A stretch of 64,000 nt of DNA from an uncultured Flavobacteriales bacterium (GTDB taxonomy: Bacteria; Bacteroidota; Bacteroidia; Flavobacteriales_D; Parvicellaceae), in contig CALSRM010000003.1 in NCBI GenBank assembly GCA_943788755.1, positions 372,001 to 436,000 of the forward strand, read 5' to 3'. Numbering within the stretch: the first letter of the stretch is position 1; every line of letters begins with the position of its first letter. Below the pieces are notes generated by a model. The model worked only from the letters and a program-made list of their open reading frames with translations. It was not told the DNA's origin and did not search any database. Of this stretch, positions 35,535-45,169 are shown piece by piece. A program made the translations under genes and the position numbers.

Positions 35535-36173
35535 ATGACGCAAGATAAAAGAAAAGAGCTTGAGCTTATTGCCTCCGTTGCTCAGCTTTTTATGAGGCTT
35601 GGAATTAAAAGCCTAACCATGGACGAAATTGCTCGTCAATTGGGAGTTTCAAAAAAAACACTCTACAAATACGCTTCTGACAAGAAAGAATTGGTGTCAA
35701 AAGCCGTCCAATTAGCAATCGATGAAGAAGAATCCTTGCCTTATCCGAAATGCACGAAGCAGAATGGCACGGCAATCGATAAGATTTTTGCAATCAACAC
35801 AATGGTTAGTGAGAAATTACAGAGCATTCAACCCGCTGTAATTTTCGATATGCAGAAATACTATCCTGAAGCTTGGGCAATAATGGAAGAGCATAAATCC
35901 GTATTCATTCACAACCAAATTAAAGAAAACCTGGCAGAAGGAATAAAACAAGGTTTATATAGAAGACAACATGAACCCCGAGCTAGTTACAAGAATTTAT
36001 GTAACGCTAATCAATTCAATCTTCGATTCCTCCTCTATACTCATTAAGCTTCTCATTCTTTCAAAGAGATGCATACAGAAGTTGTTCGGTATCATCTAAG
36101 GGGAATTACGAATGAAAAAGGAGCTGAGTATATGCAGCAATTGTTTAACACTACGAATTCAGATATAATATGA
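35535..36173 (+). pseudogene. TetR-family regulator gene with at least two frameshifts
   Basis: The N-terminus is a normal TetR helix-turn-helix (ELELIASVAQLFMRLGIKSLTMDEIARQLGVSKKTLYKYASDKKELV). After GIKQGLYRRQ (near 35970) the frame shifts to MNPELVTRIYVTLINSIFDSS, and after FDSS (near 36030-36060) to KEMHTEVVRYHLRGITNEKGAEYMQQLF, which ends at TGA 36171-36173. Each piece matches the expected order of the family, so the original gene was intact. The final TGA overlaps the ATG of the TolC gene (ATGA), showing the operon structure is preserved. Confidence 0.82.
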
Positions 36174-37500
36174 AAAAGCTAATAATAGCGCTAGCCTTGC
36201 TAAATGTCTATAGTACAATTGGGCAAGAATCTTATAGCTCTAAAACAAGCTAAACAGTATGCAATTCAGAACAGCTCCCAGGTGAAAAACTCCTTGTTGG
36301 ATGTTGAAATCGCTCAACAGAAAATTAAAGAAACAACAGCAACAGGATTGCCGCAAATATCGGGTACGGTGGCTTTTCAAAATTTTCTAGACGTTCCTAC
36401 TTCTCTTATTCCAGCTAGCTCGTTTGATCCTGCAGCTCCAGTCTGATTTGTTAATCCCTGTAAAGTTTGGAACCGATTTCAATTTGAACGGAACACTGCA
36501 AGTTTCTCAGTTAATATTTAGCGGAAACTACTTGGTTGGCGTTGCAAGCATCTAAAACATACAAAGCCATATTTCAATTCAAATGGTAGAAAAATCTGAA
36601 CTAGAGATTAAAGCGGCGGTGTCTGAAGCATATTTCACCGTTGTGGTTTTGCAAGCTAACATTAGAGCAATGGATTCAAGCTTAATTATGATTAAACGCA
36701 TATATGATGACACTAAAATTTTAATTAATGAGAAAGTGTTGGAATCAAATGCTTCACTCCAATTAGAGCTATCTATAATGGAGCTTGAAAATGGCTTAAA
36801 GCAGGTAAACGATCAAATTATCGTTGCAAAAAAGATGCTGAAATTCCAAATGGGGATTGAAATCAATACAGAAATTAATCTAGCCGATGACTTAAACACG
36901 CTATCTAGTGGACTAGAAGGAGAAATTGCATCTACTATCAATGTAGCTGAAAACATTGACTATAAGATGTTACAAACTCAGCTTAAGATTAATGAGCTTT
37001 TAGTTAAAAATAAAAAGGCTGATTATCTGCCAACCTTAGCCGGATTCTTTTCACATCAGCAGGTGGCAATGGGGAATGAATTTAATTTCTTCGGATCAGA
37101 TGGAAGTTGGTACCCAACAACTATCTGGGGCTTAAATCTGTCCATTCCCATTTTCAGCTGCGGCGAAGGGGGAGCTAAACTTAAGCAAGCCAAAATTGAG
37201 GCATTAAAAACGCAAAATAGCATCAAACAGTTGGACGAAGGTCTTCAGTTACAAACGGCTCAAGCTACAACTGCTTATAACAATTCTTTAGAGTCGCAAA
37301 AAACAAGAGAGAGAGCTGTTGAAATCGCGAACGAAGTCTTGCGAACGACTGAAGTAAAATTCAAAGAAAAAGTAGTTTCTGGAATGGAATTAACCCAGGC
37401 ACAAAGTCAGGTTATACAGTCCAAAACAAACTTAATCAATGCCAAATATGAAGTGCTAAAAGCAAAATTGGCAATCGACAAATTAGTTAACAAATTATAG
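36170..37500 (+). pseudogene. TolC-family outer-membrane efflux channel gene with four frameshifts
   Basis: The gene begins MKKLIIALALLNVYSTIGQESYS, then shifts near 36235 to ALKQAKQYAIQNSSQVKNS. It shifts again near 36440 (PAAPV to DLLIPVKFGTDFNLNG), near 36550 (SGNYLVG to LQASKTYKA) and near 36575 (to MVEKSELEIKAAVSEAYF). From 36583 the frame stays open to 37500 with the usual TolC helices (ending SKTNLINAKYEVLKAKLAIDKLVNKL). All fragments are in the right order. Downstream RND genes are intact, so the damage is local. Confidence 0.85.
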
Positions 37501-37520
37501 AACTCTAAACCTTAGTTATA

Positions 37521-38651
37521 ATGAAAAAGTATATAGTAATCCTTACAATTTTATCAGTGTCTTTGTTCCAAAGTTGCGGCGAAGCTGCAGAAGGTATGGA
37601 AAAGTTAAAAGGAGAAAGAAAAACAATTGTAACCGAATTATCAACTTTCCAAACACGCTTAGATGATTTAGATGAACAAATTGCAGCGCTAGACACAACT
37701 GAAATTGAGGAGGTAAAAAAAGTATCTGCAATAACAATTAATGAAGAAGTTTTTGAACATTATTTCGAAATTCAAGGTTCCGTAAAAGCCGATAAAAATG
37801 TAATTTTAGTTCCAGAAGTTGGAGGCTTAATCAGCGAAATAAGCGTTCATGAAGGGGAGCAAATTTTAAAGGGAAGTATTGTTGCTAAAATTAATTCCGA
37901 TGTAGTTTCCTCTAACATGAAGGAGCTAGAAGAGCAACGAGACCTGGCTAAATATATGTATGACAAACAACAGTCTTTGTATGATAAAGGCGTAGGAACA
38001 GAATTGGCATTAAAACAAACTGAAGGTCAATTTAGAACATTAGAACAAACAATTAAATCACTTCAAACACAACAAGGTAAATTTGTTGTTAGAGCCCCAT
38101 TTGACGGCTACGTGGAACAAGTATTCCCTGTTCAAGGAGAAATGGCTGGCCCTGCATCCCCAATTATTCGTTTAATTGCATTAGATAAAATGAGTGTAAA
38201 AGCAGACATCTCTGAATCTTATTTGAGAGGAATTAATATGAATAGCGCTGCGCAGTTGAGGTTTCCTTCTTTAGACCTAGATCCAATTGTTGGCTTAAAA
38301 TTAAAGCGAATTGGAAAGTTTGTAAACCCTGTTAATAGAACAATTACTGTAGAAATAGATGTCCCTAACAAAGCAGAAGGTATAGTGCCGAACCTAATGT
38401 CCGTGCTTAGAATTAGAGATTATGTTGACTCATCGGCTTTAGCGGTTCCGACTAGCGTAATTCGTAAAGATGTAGAAGTCCCTAGCGTATATATAATTAA
38501 GAATGGAAAAGCGATTAGAACAGAGGTTGTACTTGGAAGAAGCTCTGGAGACTACACAGTAATCGAATCCGGTATTTCTAATGGGGATCAACTGGTTGAC
38601 AAGGGGTTAAGAGGGCTGAAAAAGGATATTGAAGAAATAAAAGTAGATTAA
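37521..38651 (+). CDS. RND efflux system periplasmic adaptor (membrane fusion protein)
   Basis: The 376-aa product has a lipoprotein signal (MKKYIVILTILSVSLFQSC), a coiled coil (GMEKLKGERKTIVTELSTFQTRLDDLDEQIAALD), a lipoyl/HlyD-type domain (VLVPEVGGLISEISVHEGEQILKGSIVAKIN ... FVVRAPFDGYVEQVFPVQGEMAG) and a C-terminal beta domain (YVDSSALAVPTSVIRKDVEVPSVYII). It bridges the inner-membrane pump and the TolC channel. It lies between the broken TolC gene and the intact pump gene. Confidence 0.94.
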   Translation: MKKYIVILTILSVSLFQSCGEAAEGMEKLKGERKTIVTELSTFQTRLDDLDEQIAALDTTEIEEVKKVSAITINEEVFEHYFEIQGSVKADKNVILVPEVGGLISEISVHEGEQILKGSIVAKINSDVVSSNMKELEEQRDLAKYMYDKQQSLYDKGVGTELALKQTEGQFRTLEQTIKSLQTQQGKFVVRAPFDGYVEQVFPVQGEMAGPASPIIRLIALDKMSVKADISESYLRGINMNSAAQLRFPSLDLDPIVGLKLKRIGKFVNPVNRTITVEIDVPNKAEGIVPNLMSVLRIRDYVDSSALAVPTSVIRKDVEVPSVYIIKNGKAIRTEVVLGRSSGDYTVIESGISNGDQLVDKGLRGLKKDIEEIKVD

Positions 38652-38673
38652 TTAACGCTACAAATTGAATAGC

Positions 38674-41600
38674 ATGGAAAAGAATAAACCCATTGGGACC
38701 AAATTCAAGGAATTCGCGCTTTCAACATTAGCCGTTAATAATAGAAAAACTGTATACCTAGTTTTGGCAATATTACTAATCGGTGGTATTAGCTCATATC
38801 AAAATATGTCGAGAGAGGCATTCCCTGAAATTCAAATTCCTGAAATTTATGTAAACGTTCCTTACCCAGGGAATTCTCCAGAAATTGTGAGAGATAAAAT
38901 TATCAAGCCACTCGAAAAAGAATTAAATACAATCGCGGGAATTGATGAGATTAAATCTACAGCAATGCAAGATTTTGGAATAATCAACATCAAATTTGAT
39001 TTTAGTGTTTCGCCAGATGATGCAAAAGATCTAGTAGAAGAAGCTTATAATGATGCTAAAACAGATAAGCGATTTGCCAAAGATCTTCCGTTTCCTCCCA
39101 CCATTGCGCAAATGGACATAACTAATATGCCTATTATTAACTTGAATTTATCGGGGGATTTTCCAGTGCAATACCTCAACAATAAAGCAGAATACTTAGA
39201 GGATTTAATTGAGGCTATTCCTGAAATTAGTGGAATTGAAATTCGAGGTGTACAAGACAGAAAACTAAAAATAGAGGTAAATAAATTTAAAGCAGAAGCA
39301 GCAAAAGTAAGTTTTCAAGACATTGAAACAGCTATCCAAAATGATAATTTAATGATGGGTGCAGGAAATATGAGCATTGACGGAATCGACCATTTTGTTG
39401 TAATCGATGGTAAACTAAACTCTATAGACAAGTTAAAGCAACTAGTTGTAAAGCATGAAGATAATGATGATGTTTTTCTCCATGAGGTTGCCGATATAAG
39501 TTTCGGAGATACAGATACCACAAGTTTTGCCCGTCAAAGCGACAACCCAGTTGTAATGATAGACATAAAAAAACGGTCAGGGTCCAACGTAATTAATGCG
39601 ATTGATAAAGTGAAGATGGTTATTGAAGAGGCTTCAGAAGACGGCGTTTTAGATGGCATCAATTACACCTATACCAATGATCAATCTAATCAGATAAGAT
39701 CGCAAGTAAGTAATCTAGAAAACTCCATCATTTTCGGAGTCATTTTAGTCGTTGCTGTTTTATTATTCTTCTTAGGGTTAAGAAACGCTCTATTTGTTGG
39801 GGTTGCCATTCCTTTATCCATGTTTATGTCTTTCATGTTATTACATTATTTTGGAGTAACCTTAAACATTATGGTTCTCTTTTCTCTGGTACTTGCGCTA
39901 GGAATGCTAGTAGATAATGGAATAGTGGTAGTTGAAAACATCTATCGTTTAATGGATGAAGAGGGGATGGACAGCTTCGAAGCTGCAAAAAAAGGTGTAG
40001 GGGAAGTTGCTTGGCCAATTATCGCATCAACAGCAACTACCTTGGCGGTATTCATACCCTTGGCCTTGTGGCCGGGAATAATGGGAGAATTCATGCAATA
40101 CTTGCCCATAACACTTATGATAGTTTTGGGATCGTCATTGTTCGTTGCATTGGTTGTTAACCCTGTTTTAACAGCGGTTTTAATGAAAACAAAAGAGACC
40201 CCAGGTAACCATAAGAGAACATGGACAGTATTTGGAATATTTCTTTTACTAGGTCTAATTTCCTATGGCAATTCCATAGGAATGGGTAATTTATTTAGTG
40301 TGTTTGCTTTATTGGTAATTATAAATAGATACATCCTACTTCCAGCGACACTGCTATTTCAAAATAGAGCATTACCAAAGCTTGAAAACTTCTACATGAA
40401 ATTTTTGACCTCAACCATGAAAGGAAAAAGAGCGCTTTACATCTTTATTGGAACTTTTGCCTTACTAATAATGTCCTTTGTTCTGATGGGGTTATTTCCA
40501 CCGAAAGTTTTGTTTTTTCCCGACAACGAACCTAACTATTTAAACATTTACATTGAACATCCTGCCGGAACAGGCATCTCTGTTACCAACCAGACAACAA
40601 AAGAGGTTAAAGATGTAATTGATGCGGTTTTAGACAAAGAGAGATTAGTAGGAAACAAAACTATCTCCTACAGCAATAGCTTTGATACAGAAAGAAAAAA
40701 GTTAACAGCAGGAACCCAAGACATTGATACTATTCGTTTTGTAGAATCCATAATTGAGCAAGTAGGAAAAGGAACCAGCGACCCAATGGAGGGTCCTTCT
40801 TTTGGAGAAACACCCCATAAAGGAAGAATAACCGTCTCTTTTGCAGAATTTTCTCACCGCAATGGTTTGAGCACAGGTGATGTAATGGTGGCGATTGAAG
40901 ATTCACTCAGGTCATGGCCTTATGCGGATGTTAAAATTATCGTTGGCAAAGAGCCAAATGGGCCTCCTCAAGCTCCTCCAATTAACATCGAGATTGCCGG
41001 AAGCGATAATTATCGTGATCTTGTAATCGCAGCAGAAAAAGTACAAGCATATTTAAACGATCAACGTGTCGAGGGGGCTCCTCTTTTATCCGTAGACGTA
41101 AAGCTAAACAAAGCTGAAATCAATATTGAATTAGATCGTGAATATCTGCGAACTAACGGCATGAGCACAGGCCAAATAGCGAACACCATCAGGACTGCAC
41201 TTTTCGGAAAAGATGTCTCCACATATGAATACGAAGATGATTCTTATGACTTAAATGTACGTTTAGGAAGAGAGTTTAGAGGCGGTATAGACGACCTTTT
41301 AGATCAAAAGATAATGTTTATGAATAATAAAGGTCAAAAATTAAATATCCCGATAAGATCAGTCGTGAAAGATGTAAAAGTCAACTACACAAACAGTTCT
41401 ATCAAACGACTAGACTTAGTAAATGTGGTAACTGTTTTTTCAGGAGTAGAACAAGGAGCGAACGCAAACGAAGTGGTGGATGCTTTTAAATCTAAAATGA
41501 AAGAGTTTGAAAAAACAGAAGAATGGAAAGAATTGGCTGAAAATGGAATAGAATACACTTTCACAGGTCAAATGGAAGAACAAGCAAAGGAGATGGCTTT

Positions 41601-42228
41601 TTTGAGCAAGGCGCTATTAATTGCTGTTTTTTTAATCCTCTTAATTATTGTAACGCAGTTTAATTCATTTTCCACACCGACAATCATTCTTTTATCAGTG
41701 GTTTTAAGTTTGGTGGGGGTATTTATGGGAATTGTAATTGCTCAAGACGATTTCATTGTAATTATGACGATGATTGGAATTATTTCATTGGCGGGAATCG
41801 TTGTAAATAATGCAATTGTATTAGTTGACTACACAAATTTACTTCGCAAACGAAAAAGGGATGAATTAGGCCTAACAGAAACTGTTCAGCTACCAGTGGA
41901 GGAAATAAAAAATGCAATTATTCTAGGAGGAAAAACAAGGTTAAGACCGGTATTGTTGACAGCCATTACAACGATTTTAGGTCTTCTTCCAATGGCTACT
42001 GGGATGAACATCGATTTTTTCTCCTTGTTTTCAGAGTTTGATCCTAAAATATTCTTTGGTGGTGATAATGCAATGTTCTTCGGCCCGATGAGCTGGACAA
42101 TTATCTATGGATTAACGTTCGCAACTTTTTTAACATTGGTTGTAGTGCCTTCTATGTACTACCTACTTTATCGATTAAAAGTTTGGATGTATCGCGTTTT
42201 TAGATGGGAGTTAAAAAGTAATATCTAG
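38674..42228 (+). CDS. RND-family efflux pump (AcrB/HAE1-like inner-membrane transporter)
   Basis: The 1184-aa product is a full-size RND transporter with 12 membrane segments in two halves. Examples are the segments following NNRKTVYLVLAILLIGGIS and the central cluster FGVILVVAVLLFFLGLRNALFVGVAIPLSMFMSFMLL; a GIVVVENI segment with the proton-relay neighbourhood MLVDNGIVVVENIYRL is seen. The porter domain has IREAFPEIQIPEI-like start (SREAFPEIQIPEIYVNVPYPG). ATG at 38674 is preferred to the upstream TTG at 38665. The exported substrate is not known; drugs or cell-envelope compounds are possible. Confidence 0.95.
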   Translation: MEKNKPIGTKFKEFALSTLAVNNRKTVYLVLAILLIGGISSYQNMSREAFPEIQIPEIYVNVPYPGNSPEIVRDKIIKPLEKELNTIAGIDEIKSTAMQDFGIINIKFDFSVSPDDAKDLVEEAYNDAKTDKRFAKDLPFPPTIAQMDITNMPIINLNLSGDFPVQYLNNKAEYLEDLIEAIPEISGIEIRGVQDRKLKIEVNKFKAEAAKVSFQDIETAIQNDNLMMGAGNMSIDGIDHFVVIDGKLNSIDKLKQLVVKHEDNDDVFLHEVADISFGDTDTTSFARQSDNPVVMIDIKKRSGSNVINAIDKVKMVIEEASEDGVLDGINYTYTNDQSNQIRSQVSNLENSIIFGVILVVAVLLFFLGLRNALFVGVAIPLSMFMSFMLLHYFGVTLNIMVLFSLVLALGMLVDNGIVVVENIYRLMDEEGMDSFEAAKKGVGEVAWPIIASTATTLAVFIPLALWPGIMGEFMQYLPITLMIVLGSSLFVALVVNPVLTAVLMKTKETPGNHKRTWTVFGIFLLLGLISYGNSIGMGNLFSVFALLVIINRYILLPATLLFQNRALPKLENFYMKFLTSTMKGKRALYIFIGTFALLIMSFVLMGLFPPKVLFFPDNEPNYLNIYIEHPAGTGISVTNQTTKEVKDVIDAVLDKERLVGNKTISYSNSFDTERKKLTAGTQDIDTIRFVESIIEQVGKGTSDPMEGPSFGETPHKGRITVSFAEFSHRNGLSTGDVMVAIEDSLRSWPYADVKIIVGKEPNGPPQAPPINIEIAGSDNYRDLVIAAEKVQAYLNDQRVEGAPLLSVDVKLNKAEINIELDREYLRTNGMSTGQIANTIRTALFGKDVSTYEYEDDSYDLNVRLGREFRGGIDDLLDQKIMFMNNKGQKLNIPIRSVVKDVKVNYTNSSIKRLDLVNVVTVFSGVEQGANANEVVDAFKSKMKEFEKTEEWKELAENGIEYTFTGQMEEQAKEMAFLSKALLIAVFLILLIIVTQFNSFSTPTIILLSVVLSLVGVFMGIVIAQDDFIVIMTMIGIISLAGIVVNNAIVLVDYTNLLRKRKRDELGLTETVQLPVEEIKNAIILGGKTRLRPVLLTAITTILGLLPMATGMNIDFFSLFSEFDPKIFFGGDNAMFFGPMSWTIIYGLTFATFLTLVVVPSMYYLLYRLKVWMYRVFRWELKSNI

Positions 42229-42251
42229 GTGTTCTTTGCAGAACTTACATA

Positions 42252-42740
42252 TTAAATACATTTAAAATAATCGAATGGCTCCATACATTCGTTGCATTGA
42301 TATAAGGATTTGCAGGCAGTTGAACCAAATTGACTAATCATTTTAGAATTTGTGGATTTACACTGCGGGCAAGTAACAGATTTTCTGTCATCGACTAACA
42401 AAGCTGATTTATCTGTAGTTTTTTGCTCAGGCGGAGCAATACCATAGTCTTGTAACTTCTTTTTTGCCTCTTCACTCAACCAGTCGGTTGTCCAAGGTGG
42501 ATCGTAAGTTGTTACAATAGAAACTTTATCATAGCCATATTTATTTAAAGTTGTTACGATGTCGGCTTCAAACTGATTCATAGCAGGGCAACCGGAATAA
42601 GTTGGTGTAATAGTAACAATTATTTCATTGTTGATTTCATCAATTTTTCGAACAATCCCTAAATCGTGTATGGTCAATACCGGGATCTCTGGATCAGGAA
42701 TTTCTTCAAGTAAGTTCCATATTTTGTCTGTCGTGCTCAT
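42252..42740 (-). CDS. paaD: 1,2-phenylacetyl-CoA epoxidase subunit PaaD
   Basis: PaaD (162 aa) is thought to help assemble the metal centre of the epoxidase. The N-terminal DUF59/MIP18-type fold is seen in WNLLEEIPDPEIPVLTIHDLGIV and ITPTYSGCPAMNQFEADI. A C-terminal zinc-ribbon has paired cysteines (CPQCKSTNSKMISQFGSTACKSLYQCNEC). The start is ATG 42740 (MSTTDKIW), not the longer frame from 42764. It is located 22 kb from paaABC, transcribed alone. Confidence 0.94.
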   Translation of the reverse strand: MSTTDKIWNLLEEIPDPEIPVLTIHDLGIVRKIDEINNEIIVTITPTYSGCPAMNQFEADIVTTLNKYGYDKVSIVTTYDPPWTTDWLSEEAKKKLQDYGIAPPEQKTTDKSALLVDDRKSVTCPQCKSTNSKMISQFGSTACKSLYQCNECMEPFDYFKCI

Positions 42741-42808
42741 TAAATCAATAATAATCTTTTTCAAAGGTATTAATTAGAAAACGAACTTGAAGTGGCTTTT
42801 GTCAAGAA

Positions 42809-43930
42809 TTAACTAACTCGGTTAATTTGTCTAAAGCTGATATTCAATGTTTTTTCCAGAAATCGAAGTTGTTTCATGTCATAAGAAGTGACTAAACTTA
42901 ATGACACCCCTTCCTTGCCTGCTCGAGCAGTTCTTCCACTTCGGTGTGTGTAATACTCGTCTTTATCAGGAAGTTGATAATGGACAACATAAGCCAATCC
43001 TTCTATGTCTATTCCTCTTGCAGCTAAATCTGTAGCAACCAGTAGCTGTAAGGTTTCTTTTTTAAAGGCGCGCATTACTTTGTCCCGTTCTATTTGCCTC
43101 AAATCACCGTGAATAGCATCCGTAGCTATGTTTTTTGCGATTAATTGTTTCGCTAATTTTTGAGTAACGGCCTTTGTTCTACAAAACACTAACCCCCTGT
43201 TTTCTCCTTCTGATTTTAAAAACTGTAATAAAACATGTAGTTTTTCTGCCTCATCACAAATAACGTATTGGTGGTGAATTTTGCTATTTACTACGTTTTT
43301 TGCATTTACCTCAATTCGATGAGCATCTGAAGACATGTGCTCGTTTACAATTTGTCTAATTCCCTGCGGAATGGTGGCTGAAAAAAGCCACTTACTATCA
43401 ACATTATCTAAAAACCCTAGAATTTCGTCAAGTTCAGACTTAAATCCCATGCTAAGCATTTCATCAGCTTCATCCAAAATAACTGTTTTTACATTTTGTA
43501 AATCAATAGCCTTTCTTTTTACTAAATCTATCAATCTTCCCGGGGTGGCAACAACAATATGTGTGGGTCTTCTAAGTGCCACTATTTGCTTTTCAATGTA
43601 AGCACCCCCATAAACAGCTTCGGTAAATATTTTGTCTGTATACTTTGTAAATCGAAACAACTGTTTGGCAACTTGCTGTCCTAGTTCTCTGGTTGGGCAA
43701 AGAATAAGCCCTTGGATTACATCTTTTTTTGGGTCAATTATATGAAGTAAGGGTAGTCCATAAGCTGCCGTTTTTCCTGTTCCGGTTTGGGCTTGTGCAA
43801 CGATGTCCGTTTTACCTTTTAACAACAATGGTATAGCTTCTTGTTGAACTTGTGTGGGCTTAACAATGTTTAATTCATTTAACCCTTTAATAAAACCTTC
43901 CTTTATGCCAAGTTTTTTAAATTCTTCCAA
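42809..43930 (-). CDS. DEAD-box ATP-dependent RNA helicase
   Basis: The 373-aa helicase shows the full motif set: Q motif (KPTQVQQEAIP), Walker A AQTGTGKT, PTRELGQQ, TPGR, DEAD, SAT, LVFCRT, ATDLAARGID and HRSGRTARAG. It is the short core without a C-terminal RNA-binding tail, which fits the RhlE-like group only loosely. It unwinds structured RNA, probably in ribosome assembly or cold adaptation. Confidence 0.96.
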   Translation of the reverse strand: MEEFKKLGIKEGFIKGLNELNIVKPTQVQQEAIPLLLKGKTDIVAQAQTGTGKTAAYGLPLLHIIDPKKDVIQGLILCPTRELGQQVAKQLFRFTKYTDKIFTEAVYGGAYIEKQIVALRRPTHIVVATPGRLIDLVKRKAIDLQNVKTVILDEADEMLSMGFKSELDEILGFLDNVDSKWLFSATIPQGIRQIVNEHMSSDAHRIEVNAKNVVNSKIHHQYVICDEAEKLHVLLQFLKSEGENRGLVFCRTKAVTQKLAKQLIAKNIATDAIHGDLRQIERDKVMRAFKKETLQLLVATDLAARGIDIEGLAYVVHYQLPDKDEYYTHRSGRTARAGKEGVSLSLVTSYDMKQLRFLEKTLNISFRQINRVS

Positions 43931-44028
43931 AACAGTAATTTTTAATGATCGATTGCAAAAATACTTATTAATCGCACGGAAATACTATGAAATATAGCGA
44001 TTTTGTTTTATATCCCTTTTTATAATAT

Positions 44029-44036
44029 TACATTTG
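44029..44036 (+). promoter_or_regulatory. FKBP-gene promoter -7 box TACATTTG
   Basis: TACATTTG matches TAnnTTTG exactly and lies 13 bp before the ATG. A TTTG is seen 23 bp upstream, longer than the usual spacing. Confidence 0.4.
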
Positions 44037-44049
44037 CAAAAAAAATAAA

Positions 44050-44553
44050 ATGAGCGATACAAATCATAAAGTAATTTCACTAGAGTATAATCTATTTAGA
44101 GACTCTGCTGAAGGTGAACAAATTGAGACTACAGTAGGAAAAGATCCTTTAGTTTTTTTATCTGGAAAAGGAATGATGCTTCCTGATTTTGAAGTTAACG
44201 TTGTTCCCTTAAATACAGGAGACACTTTCTCTTTTGGAATTGAATCTGACAAAGCCTACGGACCAAGATCAGAAGAGGCTATTATCGAATTACCACAAGA
44301 CATGTTTATGCAAGAAGGTAAATTGGTAGAAGAGGTAAAAGTGGACAATGTACTTCCATTGGAAGACCAAAATGGGCAAGTTCACCCAGCTAAAGTAAAG
44401 TCTATTAACGAGACAACAGTAACTGTTGATGTAAATCACCCACTAGCTGGGCAAAACCTACATTTTACTGGAAGTATTGTTGATGTTAGAGAAGCAACTG
44501 CTGAAGAATTAGAACATGGTCATGTTCATGGTCCTGGAGGTCACGAGCACTAA
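44050..44553 (+). CDS. FKBP-type peptidyl-prolyl cis-trans isomerase (SlyD-like)
   Basis: The 167-aa product has the FKBP fold interrupted by an inserted IF domain as in SlyD (SLEYNLFRDSAEGEQIETT, PLVFLSGKGMMLPDFE, AYGPRSEEAIIELPQDMF, VDVNHPLAGQNLHFTGSIVDV). The C-terminal tail is histidine-rich (EELEHGHVHGPGGHEH), suggesting metal binding. It acts as a cytosolic folding helper. A strong terminator follows. Confidence 0.93.
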   Translation: MSDTNHKVISLEYNLFRDSAEGEQIETTVGKDPLVFLSGKGMMLPDFEVNVVPLNTGDTFSFGIESDKAYGPRSEEAIIELPQDMFMQEGKLVEEVKVDNVLPLEDQNGQVHPAKVKSINETTVTVDVNHPLAGQNLHFTGSIVDVREATAEELEHGHVHGPGGHEH

Positions 44554-44573
44554 AAATTACATTAAAAAACACG

Positions 44574-44617
44574 AAAGCCTCTTCGATCAATTATTGATTT
44601 AGAAGAGGCTTTTTTTA
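44574..44617 (+). terminator. Rho-independent terminator after the FKBP gene
   Basis: AAAGCCTCTTC pairs with GAAGAGGCTTT in an 11-bp perfect stem with a 17-nt loop followed by T7. Confidence 0.93.
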
Positions 44618-44669
44618 TGCCTTAAGGCCGATTTACAGCTGTATCTTCTTAGCGCATCAAAAAACTGAA

Positions 44670-44677
44670 TACATTTG
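44670..44677 (+). promoter_or_regulatory. Promoter -7 box TACATTTG of the fRMsr gene
   Basis: TACATTTG is an exact TAnnTTTG match that ends 6 bp before the ATG at 44684, so the mRNA would start at or next to the start codon. The TTG inside this box (44675-44677) is in frame but is better read as promoter. Confidence 0.45.
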
Positions 44678-44683
44678 TCAGAT

Positions 44684-45169
44684 ATGTCAGGATTAATCTC
44701 TATAAGCCCAAGCTTACCAACTACTGAAAGATATCTTTTACTTGAAGAACAGGTTAAAGCCCTTGTGTATGGTGAAGAGGATCTAATTGCAAACTTGAGT
44801 AATATTATGTCAGCCTTGAAATATGGGATGAATTATTTTTGGGTTGGAATTTACACCGTTGCTGGCGATCAACTTATTTTGGGTCCATTTCAAGGCCCTG
44901 TTGCTTGCACTAGAATTCTAAAAGGAAGAGGGGTTTGCGGTGCTTGTTGGGAGCGAAATCAAACAATTATTGTAGGCGATGTCGACAAATTTCCTGGCCA
45001 CATTGCTTGCAGTTCATCTACTAAATCTGAAATTGTTCTACCCGTTAGAAATAAGGAAGGGGAAGTTGCGTTTGTTTTGGATGTTGATAGTACCAACTTA
45101 CATGACTTTGATGCTGAAGATCAAAAAGGATTGGAAAAAATTGTAACTATTATTGAATCGATTCTTTGA
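44684..45169 (+). CDS. msrC: Free methionine-(R)-sulfoxide reductase (GAF-domain type)
   Basis: The 161-aa GAF enzyme reduces free methionine-R-sulfoxide. Catalytic and resolving cysteines are present in LGPFQGPVACTRI, RGVCGACWE and FPGHIACSSSTKSEIVLPV, the arrangement of yeast/E. coli fRMsr. NYFWVGIYTV and IVLPVRNKEGEV are family landmarks. The ATG at 44684 is preferred to the TTG at 44675, because that TTG lies within a -7 box. Its stop overlaps the TTG start of the next gene (TTGA). Confidence 0.92.
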   Translation: MSGLISISPSLPTTERYLLLEEQVKALVYGEEDLIANLSNIMSALKYGMNYFWVGIYTVAGDQLILGPFQGPVACTRILKGRGVCGACWERNQTIIVGDVDKFPGHIACSSSTKSEIVLPVRNKEGEVAFVLDVDSTNLHDFDAEDQKGLEKIVTIIESIL

